Positions 48,685-62,000 of a stretch of DNA of 64,000 nt are shown piece after piece (position 1 is the first letter of the stretch; each line of letters begins with the position of its first letter). Origin of the DNA: Benincasa hispida (Eukaryota > Streptophyta > Magnoliopsida > Cucurbitales > Cucurbitaceae); NCBI RefSeq assembly GCF_009727055.1, contig NC_052350.1, forward strand, positions 29,764,843 to 29,828,842, read 5' to 3'. The notes beneath the pieces are model-generated. The model did not search any database, had not been told where the DNA came from, and worked only from the letters and a program-made list of their open reading frames with translations. Both the position numbers and the translations under genes were made by a program.

Positions 48685-49637
48685 TATCCCACTAGGGAAC
48701 TAGTAGTACAAGAAGCTAAATCTGAGGGAGGGTCTAGTACCCCTCAAGTTAGAGTTGATCCTTAGATAGAGGATAAAGTCTTCGATAGGATTGCCTAAAG
48801 GTTGGTAGTTAGCATAGGATTTGTACAGACAGATCCCCAGAAGAAGTATGGTATTGAAAGGATGAAGGCACTAGATGCCACTACATTTAAGGGTACTACT
48901 GACCCAGCAGATGTTGAGGCATGGTTAATTCAGATAGAGAAATGTTTTCAGTTAACATGATGTTCTATGGACCACAAGGTCAAGCTAGCAGTATTTCTGT
49001 TACAGAAAGGACAGAGCAGTGGTTGAGAGTGATAGACTTTAGAAGGAACAGATTAGAAGAGATGACCTGAGATGAGTTTAAGAGAATTTTTTAAGACAAG
49101 TACTATTCTACTTCTTATTGTGAGGCAAAAAGGAACGAGTTCCTAAAACTTGATCAAGGTAGTACGACAATTGCTGAATATGACCAGAAGTAAATAAAGT
49201 TATCTAGGTATGCTTCTACAATTATAGCTGAGGAAAAAGACAGGCGCACATGCTTTGAGAGAGGTTTGAGAAGGGAGATACGGGCTTCTGTTACTGCTAC
49301 AGCTAATTGGACAGATTCTTTCTAGTTAGTGGAGACCGCAATGCAAGTGGAAGAAAGCCTAACAGAGGACATGTAAGACAAGGAAGTTACCAGAGGAGAA
49401 AAGAGGAAATTTACTCCAAAAGTATCTGGCAGGAGAGATTTCAAGCCTCGTTTCAGTGGGCCAGCTACCACTCAAGGTAGCATAGTAGGCAGTCAACAAA
49501 AAAGGAGTAGACAGAGATCCAGCCAGATAGCTGGGGGATCTAGATTGAGACGTACAAGAGAGTCTGTGGCCAGAACCAGTAGAAAGATCCAGTGTGCCAG
49601 TTGCGGAAAATATCATTTAGGATAGTGTTACGAGGGG
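48685..49637 (+). pseudogene. Gag capsid region of the split element
   Basis: Plus-strand peptides KYGIERMKALDATTFKGTTD, PADVEAWLIQIEKCFQL, ARKD-like linker, FKRIF.DKYYSTSYCEAKRN and RRCTCFERGLRREIRAS-type blocks match the gag of the element at 5689-6996 part by part. Many stops (for example after DRIA and in EMT.DEF). It reaches CASCGKYHLG, the first Cys pair before the knuckle, and is then cut by the LTR at 49638. Confidence 0.82.
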
Positions 49638-51777
49638 TGATGACGGGAAATTAGAAGTCAAATTATTCAAAAACTAAAATCCCTTAGACACGGTATACGA
49701 TGCATGTTCCTAAGATATGCGTTGATGGTCATGCGTCAATGGTCATGCGTTGGAATGAATATGCGTTAATAAATTTATGTGATGACCATGCATCCTGTCA
49801 CATGTTTTCTTGCGCTCACGCCAAGTATAACGCGAATGCAAGTTTCTCGGGTAATCCGAGGTCGAACACAGGGACTCGTAGCTATATTTATGCGGTAATG
49901 TGCATGCGACGATTTAAATAAAAGAATGGAAGGGAGGTTGCTAAGTTAATCCTAATCCTACTTCTATCTAACAGACAACACAATGAGAATATGCATGGGA
50001 GGTAGAGATACGATAACACTTGACACGAAATAAATGTATAGGAAAATAGATAAAATGCGGAGATGATTTCATTGCAACCCTTAAGAGTGACCGCAAGGGC
50101 AACCTTAGTCAATGCAAGCCCTGTGATCATGCAACACACATACAATAGTAAACCACCTCTCGGTGCGAATGCTACGACTTCTAATGCTAAACGCATGCGA
50201 TATATGCGATAAGTCTATAGGACCTACACATAAGCCTTTATTCTTATTTATGCAATGCAAAATGACACACACACAAATAAGGCGACCACATAATATCATT
50301 CCCATCTCTAGGATGCATGCGATGCCGGTTGACAAACAGAGCTTATCTCTAAGTCCCTATCTCTTGCTTATGCCGATCTAATCTTGCTCTCTCGAGTCTA
50401 GATTCTAACCTAGCTCTCTCGATTCATTAGGTTCTTTCTTTAGACTCTCTCTCAAGTAGCTCTAAAGGGGTGTTGGGCACAACATAAAACAAGACAATTG
50501 CATGAACTTGGTTGACGTTAGATTATTCCTATCTCTAGTGAACAATGCATACATTGCTTAATGCGACCAACCACTTGCCCTCTCGGGCAGTTGATTGTTG
50601 TTGACTTTACTCATAGACAAGAAATGCGTTAGCCCATAGACAAGCGTTGCCGCAGCTTCACACTAAGAAAATAAGGTTACTCACACACTCACGCAACGCA
50701 CACCTCTCGGTGGGTTGCTACATTCTTCATATCCCTAATCCATATGACTAAGTGTGCAATACCCAAGCAATCCCACTAAGTGTTGCAATAAAAGTAAAGA
50801 TACTAAGCAAAGAAGATGGAGATGGAGTCGAAAGAAATAAAGCGATGCATTGAAAAAAAAATTGTATTAATTCCTTAATCACAAAATGTCATACAATACA
50901 ATATAAGAAAATAAAGGAAAATGAAGTGACCAGCTGGAACCAAAGACTTGCTTCCAGCGGATGTGCGTCAAGGCTGCCGGTGGTGCCATGGATGGGCGGT
51001 GGAGTTTGACTCTCTCGAGATCTAGCTCCGATCGAAGGCTCCGGTCATCACTCGGAATGGATGAAGGAGGTGAAGGACTCTCAAGCGTCTTCTCACGCAG
51101 TTTTTCTGGATCACAGAAAAAATCCCTGGTTCACAAGGATCATCCCCAGATTACTTAAATTTCAGCTCATCGGCTTCTATTTATAGAGCTTGGGTCGCCG
51201 ACAGCATTAATTGGACTGCTCTGAGTCTGACATTCGGTACGTTAGTCCTTTCTGAACCTTTGCCACTAACGGTGTGGTAGGTGAAATGTCAGCAACATCT
51301 TTTGGTTTTTCTCGAGGTAGATGCGTTGATGCGTTCATTCCACCAACCTTGCATTGATACCATTAGTATGCGTTGTCACGTAGCTACAATCATTTAGTGA
51401 CCGCATTCGCTTAATACCGGAACTCTACAAGATGACCGCAATCGCTACCGCAGCCCAACTCCCATGCGATGGAGGCATACGGCTGATTACCGCAACATCC
51501 ATGCATTGATCGACGCGTTTGGCCTTGCGATAGAGTGTTTCTCCGCATGCGGTTGTCTATGCGGTGGTCCGGTTTTCGCGTTTGCGTCCATTTCCTGTTT
51601 TAGCTACAAAAATAGAACATTGAACGCATAATAACAGGTTAGCTGAGATTCAACATGCTGATCAACGCGAGCTCATTTTCTCGTGAATTCCTATCATGAT
51701 TGACGCATATTCTGCTTAACGACCTTCATAATTCTAAGTAAAAGGCCTAAGATGACATGCATTTCTGCATGTCATCA
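49638..51777 (-). mobile_element. Solo LTR, Athila type, inside the gag zinc-knuckle region
   Basis: The minus strand starts TGATGACATGCAGAAATGC at 51777 and ends CCCGTCATCA at 49638. TSDs AGGGG (49633-49637) and AGGGA (51778-51782) differ at one base. Internally homologous, in reverse, to the LTRs at 53931 and 59069 (TATA region and the CCGAGAGGTG words). ORFs inside it are not genes. Confidence 0.85.
51178..51185 (-). promoter_or_regulatory. TATA box of the Athila-type solo LTR
   Basis: TATAAATA on the minus strand, preceded by GAGCT-like sequence exactly as in the related LTRs at 54371 and 59520. Confidence 0.6.
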
Positions 51778-52469
51778 AGGGACAAAATGTTTGCTATCAG
51801 TGTGGACAACCCGTGCATTATAAAAGAGAATGTCCCGAGTTAGTTTTCGGGGCACAGACTGAGTAGAAGGCAGCTGCTAAGGTAGGTGCAACAGGTGATG
51901 AGGGCACTAGTAGTGACAAGCAGAAAGATGAAGCAGGATGGCCTCGTCAACAAGGCAAGGTTTATGCTATGACCCAACAGGAGGCTGAAGATGAACCATA
52001 TGTTCTTACTGGTACAATATTTATTATTGACAGACCTACTCATGTATTATTTGGTCCAAGGGCAACCCATTCATTTATTTATAGCATGTTTGCATCAAGT
52101 ATTGATAGGATGCTAGAAATTATGCCTGAAGAGTTTGATAACTACACTCATATTGGTGATATGTTGATAGTTAATGATTATTGTAGAAACTATTAATTTT
52201 TATAGAGGGACAGAGTAGGGTGATTGATTTGATTCCCTTAGAACTGCCAGAGTTTGATGCTATTCTGGAAATGGATTTCTTGTTTAAATACCATGCATCA
52301 GTTGATTGTCATAAGAAGAAGATAGTATTCAGACTACCAGATCGAGCCGAGGTAGTATTTGTAGGAGAAAGGAAAACATTTCCTACTTGTTTGATTTTAG
52401 CGATAAAGGCCAGGAAGCTAGGGAGTAAACATTGTGCAATGTACTTGGCCTATGTACTAGTTTCACAAC
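51778..52469 (+). pseudogene. Gag zinc knuckle and protease of the split element
   Basis: CYQCGQPVHYKREC is a complete CCHC knuckle. The linker holds GKVYAMTQQEAEDEPYVLTG and the protease begins TIFIIDRPTHVLFGPRATHS; the active-site Asp-Ser-Gly is replaced by Gly-Pro-Arg, so it cannot act. IDLIPLELPEFDAILEMDFL follows in another frame. Codons up to YVLVSQ run into the LTR at 52470 and resume at 62375. Confidence 0.82.
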
Positions 52470-53930
52470 TAGCTCTCAAAAAGAGCTATTATTCCTAGCT
52501 TAATTCGGGCTTGTTATCAAGTTTTACGTGTTTATTGTCTTATTTTGTAGGTATCAAGCACCGAGGAAGTAGAATTGTGATTTTAAGCTAATCGGGGTTA
52601 ATTTGAAGTAATTTGGAGTAGATTTGAGCATCTGGGCTTAGAAGGAGTTAAAAAGACAAAAATGCCCCTGTTGAGTACCACAACGCTTCTGCTTTACCTA
52701 ACCTAATGCTCGTGCAACGCTTGAGGGCAACAGCTCGAGGAACAGAGCAGCGTAGCAGCGCTGGCCCGAGCATCACGATGCTCCGAAAGATTAGCATCGC
52801 CACCATTGCGACACTCGACCCTAATGCTTGAAGATAGACGCTGCGAACATTGACAGACGAACACGAGTAGCACGAGCGCAAGTGAGCGTTGTAACATTGT
52901 TTTTAGCGATGCGATGCTGCCTCGAATTCCATAAATAATCTCTTCAACCCTAGGTCAAATCATGACAAATTTGGGAGGCCAAATTGATGGAGGCCAAAGT
53001 AAAACTCGTTCCTTCGTCCATTACATTCAATTTTCGGTATCCTTAGGTTAGTTTCACTTTTTATTTTGGGTTGTAATCAATGGAATGAATGCGTATCTCA
53101 GATTTGTCTATGAATTCAGAGGTAATCTCTATTTAGTTTCTTTAACCAAGTGTCCTGTGTTAATTTCTTGAAGGTTTCTTAATTAAATTAACTGAAATCT
53201 TGTGAATTCTTTGGTTGGATTCGTTTTATCATTAATGAAGTTTCAATAAATTCTTCTGATAAATTAATTTGTTGAAATTCTTGTTTGCAAAATCTTTCTA
53301 GCCTATGCACCGTTGATTGGTTAAGTTGCGCATATTAGGATCACACGTTTAGGGTCTAGACTTTTTCTGGATAAATTCATGTATGCCCTAGTATATTCTT
53401 TCCAAATAAATTATGCTACAAGATATGGCTTTCCGGCTTGTAGTATGTCTCAACAATTGAACCCTTTAGTAATGCAATTCAATTTTAACTTGTATGTCGC
53501 TAAGAGGAAAGAGTTGTAAATTGAATTAGGGCTAATTTGGTTTAATATCGAATTTGGCTAATTGGGCTATTAGATTTTCTAATAGGTTAAGGGTTGACAG
53601 ATTCAGTGTAATTAATTGGTGCCTAACGAAAGTAATTGCATAGGAACTCTCTCTTGCTCTAGAAATTAGATAGACTCCTCTCCTAGATTGCATTTACCTC
53701 TTTCATTTCAATTCAATTTCATACATTTATCTCTTCCACACAAAAACCCCCCCCGCCCCCCCCCCCATTATCGCTTTAGTTAGAAAATTAACTCAACGAA
53801 ACCAATCGCTCTTCACTGTGGATCGACTCGGGCTTACCACTGTTGCTACGTTTTAGTAGTGATAGAAGTAATTTAGTATTTACAAATTTCTTTTGTTTTG
53901 GTTTGGAGACGAATTAACGACGTCGATTCT

Positions 53931-55497
53931 TGATAGTTGGTAGAAATACAAGTTATTGTAGCCTTTTATTTAGAATTTTGAGGGCTAACAAGTAGAATAT
54001 GCGGTGATAATACTAAGAATTCATGTGAAAAGTGAGCTTGCATCGATCAGCATGGGAAATCTCTGCTAACCCAATATTATGTGTTATTCTCCGTCAAAAT
54101 GTCTATTTTTGTAGCTATCACAGGAATCGATCGCATGCGATGAATCCTAGACCATCACAAAGTTGATCGCATGCGTTCATCGCATGGATGTTGCGGCTAT
54201 AAAGTAATAACCATGATAGAAGGGTGATCGCAAGGTTGGTGGAATGCGATGGTACTTTGGAAATCGCATACCTTGAGAGTATCAAAAAGATGATGTTGAC
54301 ATTTCACCTACCGCGTTGAAAGTGGCAGTGATTCAGAGTGGGATCACCAATGCTGTCGGCATTTGAGCTCTATAAATAGAGTCGTAGAGCCTAAATTCAA
54401 GGTATTTGAGCTTCTTCCTTAAGGCAGATTCTTGTGATCACAGATGAGAGCGTGAGAAGACATTCTTTGAGAGTTCTTCATTTCTTCAATCCATTCCGAA
54501 TGACAATCGGAGCTTTGCCGGAGATAGAACTCAAGAGAGACTACTCCACCGCCCATGGCACCACCAGCAGCCTTGACATACATCTGATGGAAGCAAGAGA
54601 TTGCCTAGATCTAGCCCTCCATCTCTCTTCTTATCTCTATATTGTATTAAATTTTTGCTTAAGACATTACTACATTTTATAATCAATGCATCTCTTTATT
54701 TCCTTTGACTCCATCTTCATTAACTTCTTCTTTATCATCCCTTACTTTCATTGCAAGGAACTAAGTAAGATTCCAAGAGTTATCGCATACTCAATCATGC
54801 GGCATAGACATATGAAGCATGTAGCAAACCACCGAGAGGTGTGTGTTGCGCAAGTATAGTAAGTTAATCCTCTTTTCTTAGTGTGAGGTTGTCGCAATGC
54901 TTGTCTATGAGCTGATTAGCTGCGACTAACTGCCTGAGAGGGTAAGTAGTGGAACTCACTAAGCAAAGTATGCAGTGTTCCTAGAGATAGGAATAATCTT
55001 ATGCTCAGCACAACTATGTGTTATAGAGATATAAGCATGCAGCTGACCACCGAGAGGTGCGTGACGCATTAGTGTGGCGAGCTGGGATTACCCATGCGAT
55101 CAAGCTTAATGATGCGGTGAATTTATCCCCTCCACCATTCTATTTGTTTTTCCATTCATCTTATTACGCGTCAAACGTTGCCGCGTCTCTACTAACTCTC
55201 ATAGTCATACTTCCATTGCTCAATCTGTTTAATTAGAAGTAGGAGTAACGCATAGTCTTTTAACTTCCTTATTCTTTTATTCATCGCCTCAAATGCATTG
55301 CTTCGCAATATTTAGTTACAAGTCCCTAAGTTCGACCTCGGTTCACCCCGAGAAACTGATCTCGTTATACTTGGCCAGAAAGCAAGAAAACATGTGATAG
55401 GAACGAATCATCATCGCATACACGATTAATGCATATTCTTTAGTTCAAAGCATGATCATCGACGCATGGAGATCAACGCATAGCATAAGAACATGCA
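53931..55497 (+). repeat. 5' LTR of the Athila-type element
   Basis: Starts TGATAGTTGGTAGAAATAC; matches 59069-60400 and 62103-62353. The end differs from the 3' copy in the last dozen bases, so it is approximate. ORF 54434-54682 lies across the transcribed part of the LTR and has no family match I recognise. Confidence 0.8.
54371..54378 (+). promoter_or_regulatory. TATA box, 5' LTR
   Basis: TATAAATA within GAGCTCTATAAATAGAGTCG, conserved in the 3' LTR (59520-59527). Confidence 0.65.
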
Positions 55498-56486
55498 TTA
55501 TATATATAAGTAATATATATAGGCGTAATATATTAGTTTGCTTGAAATTTTTGTGTTTTCGCAGGCACCCTTTTTATCATGGGTGTATTGTAGCTTGTGC
55601 GACCAAGTTGCAAACAATATTTGAGTGAAGGTGATGTGCCGAGAGCCAATATTGACCCCGAGATAGAAAGGCCATTTGTCGCATGAGCTGAAAGCATTCT
55701 TAGGCACGTGTCAATCAACATGCGACCATCAAATGCTGGAAGCTTCGACCTAAGCAGTTGAGATCAATCTCCTGCATGGAAGACTCCTTGCGGTAGCTTC
55801 ACTCCAATTTCTCCAAGGGCGTCTTCTACTCTATCTTTACCTTGCTTTCCTAGTTAACTTTAGTTTATTTATATTATTAATGTCATTTTGGAATTACGGC
55901 TGCTTTTTTGGATGTGGTGTGCATTCGCTCCTTGTGAGTGCGATAATAATTCCTCTCGGAGCGTGGTTTCAACGGAAGAATCCTCTCCATCATTCAACAC
56001 ATAGCTATGTCTACATGAATTCCAAAGTATGGTCGCAATTTTTATTCTGCTCATAAGTTCTTTTCTTGTTATCTTTTATCCATTATCCTTCTAAAATTCT
56101 CTTTTGTTCACTTGCCTACCTTTGCGTTGAAAGATTAGCACCCATGGAAATACTTATCATTCACTCCATCCACTAACTAAACGTCGCAAGGCTCACCTCA
56201 CTTTAATAGCTTCTTCAAGGTTTGACAGTCTAAGTTCTATTATGTGTAAACCTCGGCTCAAACATCTTTTACCGCATTCCTGAAAGAGTTTGCTTTTAGC
56301 TTTTTGGCAAGGACACTGCCACTTTCTAAGTTTGGGGGTGACAGTGCTCCGGGCAAATGCGTCCATCACATTGTGATGCTAAAAAAAAACTTGATAAAAA
56401 CTCCATTGTCAACGCAAAGGGGAAACCCAAGCTGATAAGAGTTAAAGTTGTGAAAGGTGTTTACCTGTAGTTGGATGCTTCACATG
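55498..56486 (+). other. Internal region of the Athila-type element, left part
   Basis: No family-like ORF. Starts with AT-rich TATATA sequence instead of a PBS, suggesting a deletion junction. A polypurine-like AAGTTTGGGGGTG lies at 56328-56340, followed by the first copy of the 3' module (AACTCCATTGTCAACGC ... TAGTTGGATG), cut by the insertion at 56487. Confidence 0.6.
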
Positions 56487-56659
56487 TGTAAGGAATAAAA
56501 TTTATCTTATGTCACACAACGCGTGGATGATTATAATGCAAGTTTATGATCCCCGGAAACGGCACCATAAACTTGATAACATAGAATTTATCTTATGTCA
56601 CACAACGCATGGATGATTATACTGCAAGTTTATGATCCCCAGCAATGGCACCATAAACT
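56487..56659 (-). repeat. Two 86-bp units: PBS, short leader and LTR end
   Basis: The LTR terminus TGATAACATAGAATTT (plus strand) occurs at 56574 and 56660, and in altered form at 56487. Between copies lies sequence reading, on the minus strand, TTTATGGTGCCATTGCTGGG (Athila-like PBS) and about 60 bases of leader ending GTCACACAACGC in the plus sense. Confidence 0.85.
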
Positions 56660-58004
56660 TGATAACATAGAATTTGATGAATGTAATGTGCATGCATGAT
56701 GATGTGCTACAAGCTCATGTTGCCATAAACTTGGAACGAAAAATGTAATCTTATGTTGTGTTGTTGCTCATGCACACTTTATGCGATACTACTTCTAGAT
56801 GTATACGTTATTAATGGAATGCTTATAGTATGCTATGCGTTGTCACAAGTTTCCTTGCATTGAAACCAGGTATAATTCCACTACAAGTTTCTCGGAGTGA
56901 TCCGAGGTCGAACACAGGGATTGTGTAGTTAATGTGGTACATTCGTGATATATGCGATCGGGGTTTTTTTTTCTATTAATAAAAAGTGTGTGTGTACAAG
57001 TATCTAAAATTGCGATAAAGTAAAATATTGCGGTAAAGTAAAGCTACGATAATAAAATAAAAGTGCATAAAAGTAAACATAAGCTATTATGATACAAGAT
57101 ACAGGATACTGATACATGATACTGAGTTTGAGACTAACTGTGAAAATTATACAAAGGGTCGTGTTATGCGGTGGCAAGTCTTTATGTATGAAACAGAAAT
57201 AGAAAGGGTAATTAAAATAAACATCGCAAGTTCATTAATTGCGTTAAAGATATAACTACGGTTCCACTTCCCTTGGCGTACGCCTCTCGGTGATCGGTCG
57301 TGTTCCCACATCTCTGTGGTGAAATAGGGATGAATGTAATGAATGCAAAGTTGCTTCCATCTCTAGAAGTACTTCTCGCTTTAGTTAATGCATTCTTCCA
57401 ACCTTCTCTCGACAGGAGGAATGGCATCTTCACTTCTGCTCTCACAGGTGAAGATGCCGTCTAGCATGCCTTAGCTAAACATATTCATTTCTTTAGCACA
57501 GATTAATTTACTTGTTAGATTCATGCTAATTACCAAGGGATTAAGAAAACATCATGGAGAAAGCGATTACTGGAGGAACAAAAATAGACAGAAAGATGGA
57601 GATGAAAATGATCATGACATTTAATACTAATATTTAGTGTCTGATACATGGTGTGAATGATAGACTAAGAAGATGAATACAATTGATGATAAAGAGATAG
57701 AAACAAATACAGAAAAGTGCCAACGTCTTGACACAGATCTGAACGGTGGATGTGCTTGCCAACGGATGGAGTGAATGTAGAGAAGAGCTTCCCTCTCAGG
57801 CTTGCTCTTCCGGTAGAAGTGACCTTAGTACAGAGTTTCAACGGCGTGGATTGAAAGGATTTGCCCTGAGACTCACCTCTTGGCTTGTCTCTTAGATCTT
57901 CTTGGATCTTCTCCGATCAGGCTCTTCAGACCAGTTTCTCTCTCAATATACAAATATCAAAATATGCCTGTATCAAGTATATCTTCTCATAGAATTTTAG
58001 AGGC

Positions 58005-58012
58005 TATTTATA
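58005..58012 (-). promoter_or_regulatory. TATA box of the minus-strand Athila-type LTR
   Basis: TATAAATA on the minus strand (CTATTTATAGGCTC in plus), at the position expected from the related LTRs. Confidence 0.55.
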
Positions 58013-58566
58013 GGCTCAGCTTTGACTCTCTGCAGTGTGGACCCCACTTTATTGTTATGGCAATTACGAAAATGGTGGAGTGAATATTCCTTCTGTTACG
58101 CGATCAATCCCGTTAAAAATGCACAACGGTCAGCTGTACACGTATCTGGATCCTCCGCAATTGCGTTGCTCTTTTGCATCTTCGATTGTTTGTCCGTATG
58201 TGGTGTTGTTTTTTTATTACCGCATGCGGTTGAAGTTGCATTGATTGTTTAACTCTTGATCGATTTTCGCATGCGCCGTCATTTCGTTGATTGTCTATTC
58301 ATTTCTGAATGATTAGCTCAATGCGATGTAGATGCGTTGTTCAAATTATCTTGAGCCATGAATGCATGCGGTGACTTGATTTCCTGCAAAACAGACTTGA
58401 AATATTCTTTTCTACTATCGCAGTGGTGTCAATGGGTGTATTGACGACAATTTATAATTCTTGTAGTTCTTAGCTAATTTCTCTACAATTGACGCCACTT
58501 TCCTTTCTTTTGGCTGCAATATCTAAATAAAGCAGTATAAATAACTTGTATTTCTACAATTTATCA

Positions 58567-59056
58567 ACATGACACCCGTGCAGGTAAGCCAAAACGAAAG
58601 TAGGTGACCAGAATCAACGCATAATAACAACTTCTCTGTCTGGTGCAACCCAAATAAGCTAAGGCAAGAGTTGAGTTGAATATGGCACACAACCGAAGTT
58701 GGATGTCCGCATGACACCCCTGGGGGCAAGCCAAAACGAAGAGCATAACCAAGTTCAATGCCTAAATCTAATAATGTATCGCAAAGCTTTGAATCATTTT
58801 AAGTGAACACTTTGTAAAAAGTTAAATGCAAAGTTCCCAGAAATAGGTAAAAAGGTTTTTGAGCAGAGGCTTACCAGATTTAAACATAGAAAATATCTCT
58901 TTGAAGAAGTAGCCAAAGTTGAGGAGAGCGTTGCTACCAAGGTTAGAGGTACAAGTGAATTATATTTTGAAAAACTAGCCATCGCAAAGGAAAAGCCAGA
59001 GGGTGAATTTTGAATTTCTTAAGTATAAGACATGCTTGAGGACAAACATGATTCTA
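58567..59056 (+). other. 3' noncoding module of the Athila-type element, right part
   Basis: Continues the first module copy (ACACCCGTGCAGGTAAGCC AAAACGAA) and then the second (AAGTTGGATGTCCGCATGAC ... GGCAAGCCAAAACGAAG at 58686-58740). Ends with CTTGAGGACAAACATG, as in the element at 14358. No gene. Confidence 0.7.
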
Positions 59057-59068
59057 AGTTTGGGGGTG
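59057..59068 (+). promoter_or_regulatory. Polypurine tract of the Athila-type element
   Basis: AGTTTGGGGGTG directly before the LTR start TGATAGCTGG. Confidence 0.8.
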
Positions 59069-62000
59069 TGATAGCTGGTAGAAATACAAGTTATTGTAGT
59101 CTTTTATTTAGAATTGTGAGGGCTAACAAGTAGAATATGTGGTGATAATACTAAGAATTCATGTGAAAAGTGAGCTTGTGTCGACCAGCACGTGAAATCT
59201 TTGCTAACCCAATATTATGCGTTATTATGCGTCAAAATATCTATTTTGTAGCTATCGCAGGAATCAATCACATGCGGTGAATCCCAGACCATCGCAAAAT
59301 TGATTGCATGCGTTCATTGCATAGATGTTGTGGCTACAAAGTAATAACCATGATAGAAGGGTGATCGCAAGGTTGGTGCAATGCGATGGTACTTCGGAAA
59401 AACCGAACATGAACGCATACCTTGGGAGTATAAAAAACATGATGTTGACATTTCACCTACCGCGTCGAAAGTGGCAGTGATTCAGAGCGGGACCACCAAT
59501 GTTGTCGGCGTTTGAGCTCTATAAATAGAGTCGTAGAGCCCAAATTCAAGGTATCCGAGCTTCTTCCTTAAGGCAGATCCTTGTGATCACAGATGAGAGC
59601 GTGAGAAGACATTCTTTGAGAGTTCTTCATTCCTTCAACCCATTCCGAATGATGATCGGAGCTTTGCCAGAGATAGAGCTCGAGAGAGACTACTCCACCG
59701 CCCATCCATGGCACCACCGGCAGCCTTGACATACATCTGATGGAAGCAAGAGATTGCCTACATCTAGCCCTCCATCTCTCTTTTTATCTCTGTATTATAT
59801 TACATTTTGGCTTAAGACATTAATATATTTTATAATCAATGCATCTCTTTATTTCCTTCGACTCCATCTTCATTAACTTCTTCTTTATCATCCCTTACTT
59901 TAATTGCAACAAACTAAGTAAGATTGCAAGAGTTATAGCATACTCAATCATGCGACATAGACATATGAAGTATGTAGCAAACCACCGAGAGGTGTGCGTT
60001 GTGCGAGTATAGTGAGTTAATCCTCTTTGCTTAGTGTGAGGCTGTCGCAATGCTTGTCTATGAGCTAATTAGCTGTGACTAACTGCTCAAGAGGGTAAGT
60101 AGTGGAACTCACTAAGCAAAGTAAGCATTGTTCCTAGAGATAGGAATAATCTTATGTTCAACACAACCATGTGTTATAGAGATATAAGCATGTGGCTGAC
60201 CACCGAGAGGTGTGCGGCGCGTTAGTGTGGCAAGCTGGGATTACCCTTGCGATCAAGCTTAATGATGCGATGAATTTATCCCCTCCACCATTCTATTTAT
60301 TTTTCCATGCATCTTATTACGTGTTAACAGTTGCCGCGTCTCTACCAACTCTCATAGTTTTACTTCCATTGCTCAATCTGTTTAGTTAGGAGTAGGAATA
60401 TGATAACGGGTAGAAATGCACGTTATTACAACGTAAAAATATAAAACAATGAAGGATTGTGACAGTAAAAATATATAAAATTACGTCCAAAAGCATTAAG
60501 TTTATAACATTGCGATCGCATGCATCCATCGCATTAAAAATAGCTAACTTATGTATTTTGTGCAAAAAATGCGTTGGCACAAGGCGAAATTGCGATCCAA
60601 AGAAATTAACGTCCGAGCGCATTAAGAGATTGTGACTGCAAGGCTATACGATCGTTTGCGTTCGCAAAAATCTACTCAAGAAGGTGGCCGCATAGAGCCG
60701 ATGCATCAAGGTGAAAGCTTAATAAATAATGAGGGGCCAGAAAGCTGATGACGGTCGATTCCAAATTAAGTTGACAAGCCGTTAACGACACTGTAGCAAG
60801 TACACTCAACTTTTCGATGACAATTATTCGGTGCATCAGACAAAGAATTAATGACATCCCATCAGTACAATCATTTGAGAGAAAAAGCTCATCACTCTGA
60901 AGATCTATAAATATCGAAGGCCACCTTCATTGAAAGAGTTCGTTCATTTTTCACTGAGTTCTGGACAATTCACTAAGTTCGGAGAGTTCACCATATAGAA
61001 GATAGTTAGCCTTTGTTCATAGTTTCCTTATACTTAGAAGGCGGAAGCAAGAGAAGGGAAAAGACGCTAGAAGATCGTCCTGGTCAGCTCGAGAGAGTGC
61101 CAGGGATCATGGAAAACAGAGAGAGGGCCGACTCTTGCGAGAGCAAGAATATCTTTTGAGCAGAGTAGAGAAGAATAGTGTAAAACCCTTGGGAAGTAAG
61201 AAATTGCTACTAGGCTCTTTATCTCTATTTCACATTGTCATTCTGTATTTCGATTTCATATATAGAATGGAACTTGCATTTCTACATCTGTTCACTCTCT
61301 TTACAATACGCATGAGTAACTAAACTTTTGAATGGGTTGAGAAGTACTTAGCTAATATGACCTAAGATCTTCATTGCATGCGATCATCTTATCTTATATT
61401 ATGTCCATCACCCTTTAGAGCTACTCGAGAGAGAGTCTAAAGAAAGAACCTAAGACTTGAGAGAGCTAGGAGAATCTAGACTTGAGAGAGCAAGATTCGA
61501 TCTGCATAAGCAAGAGATAGAGACTTAGAGATAAGCTCTGTATGCCAACATGCATCGCATGCACCCTAGAGATAGGTTATGGTAGTATGTGGTCGCCTTA
61601 TGTATGTGTGTTCATTCGTCATCGTATAGACAAGAATAGAGGCTTAACCATAGGTTCTATAGACACCATCGCATACATTGCATGCGTTCTAAAACTAGAA
61701 GCCATAGCATTTGCATTGAGAGATGACTTGTTATATGTATGTAGCATGATCGCATAACATGAACGCAATCTTAGAAAGTGTTAGCTAAAACCCTTATTAA
61801 CCCATTCCCCCACATACTCATCGCATCTTTCGTATTATTAACTCTTTTCTCAACTCTGCCGCATAAACTTTATACTTCAAACAACATACCAACCAACACA
61901 TTGTTTTATTTTTCACCGTAAAGAGATCTAAAATTACCATCGCATACTGTTTCCTTAGTCCCTGTGTTCGACCCTGGGCTTATTAGGCAACTCAGTAGGA

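Larger units (their letters stand above)
56487..58566 (-). mobile_element. Athila-type LTR with PBS-bearing tandem extension, TSD ACATG
   Basis: Perfect TSDs ACATG at 56482-56486 and 58567-58571. The minus strand starts TGATAAATTGTAGAAATAC at 58566. The LTR proper would end at 56660, but two more 86-bp units follow (see the repeat at 56487-56659), each with a PBS-like site and a repeat of the LTR end. It is homologous to 35360-37200. Confidence 0.85.

Noticed and set aside
54434..54682. 82-residue ORF downstream of the LTR TATA box as an LTR-encoded gene
   Set aside because: The matching stretch in the 3' LTR (59595-59845) has base and length differences and I see no conserved protein features; kept only as LTR sequence.
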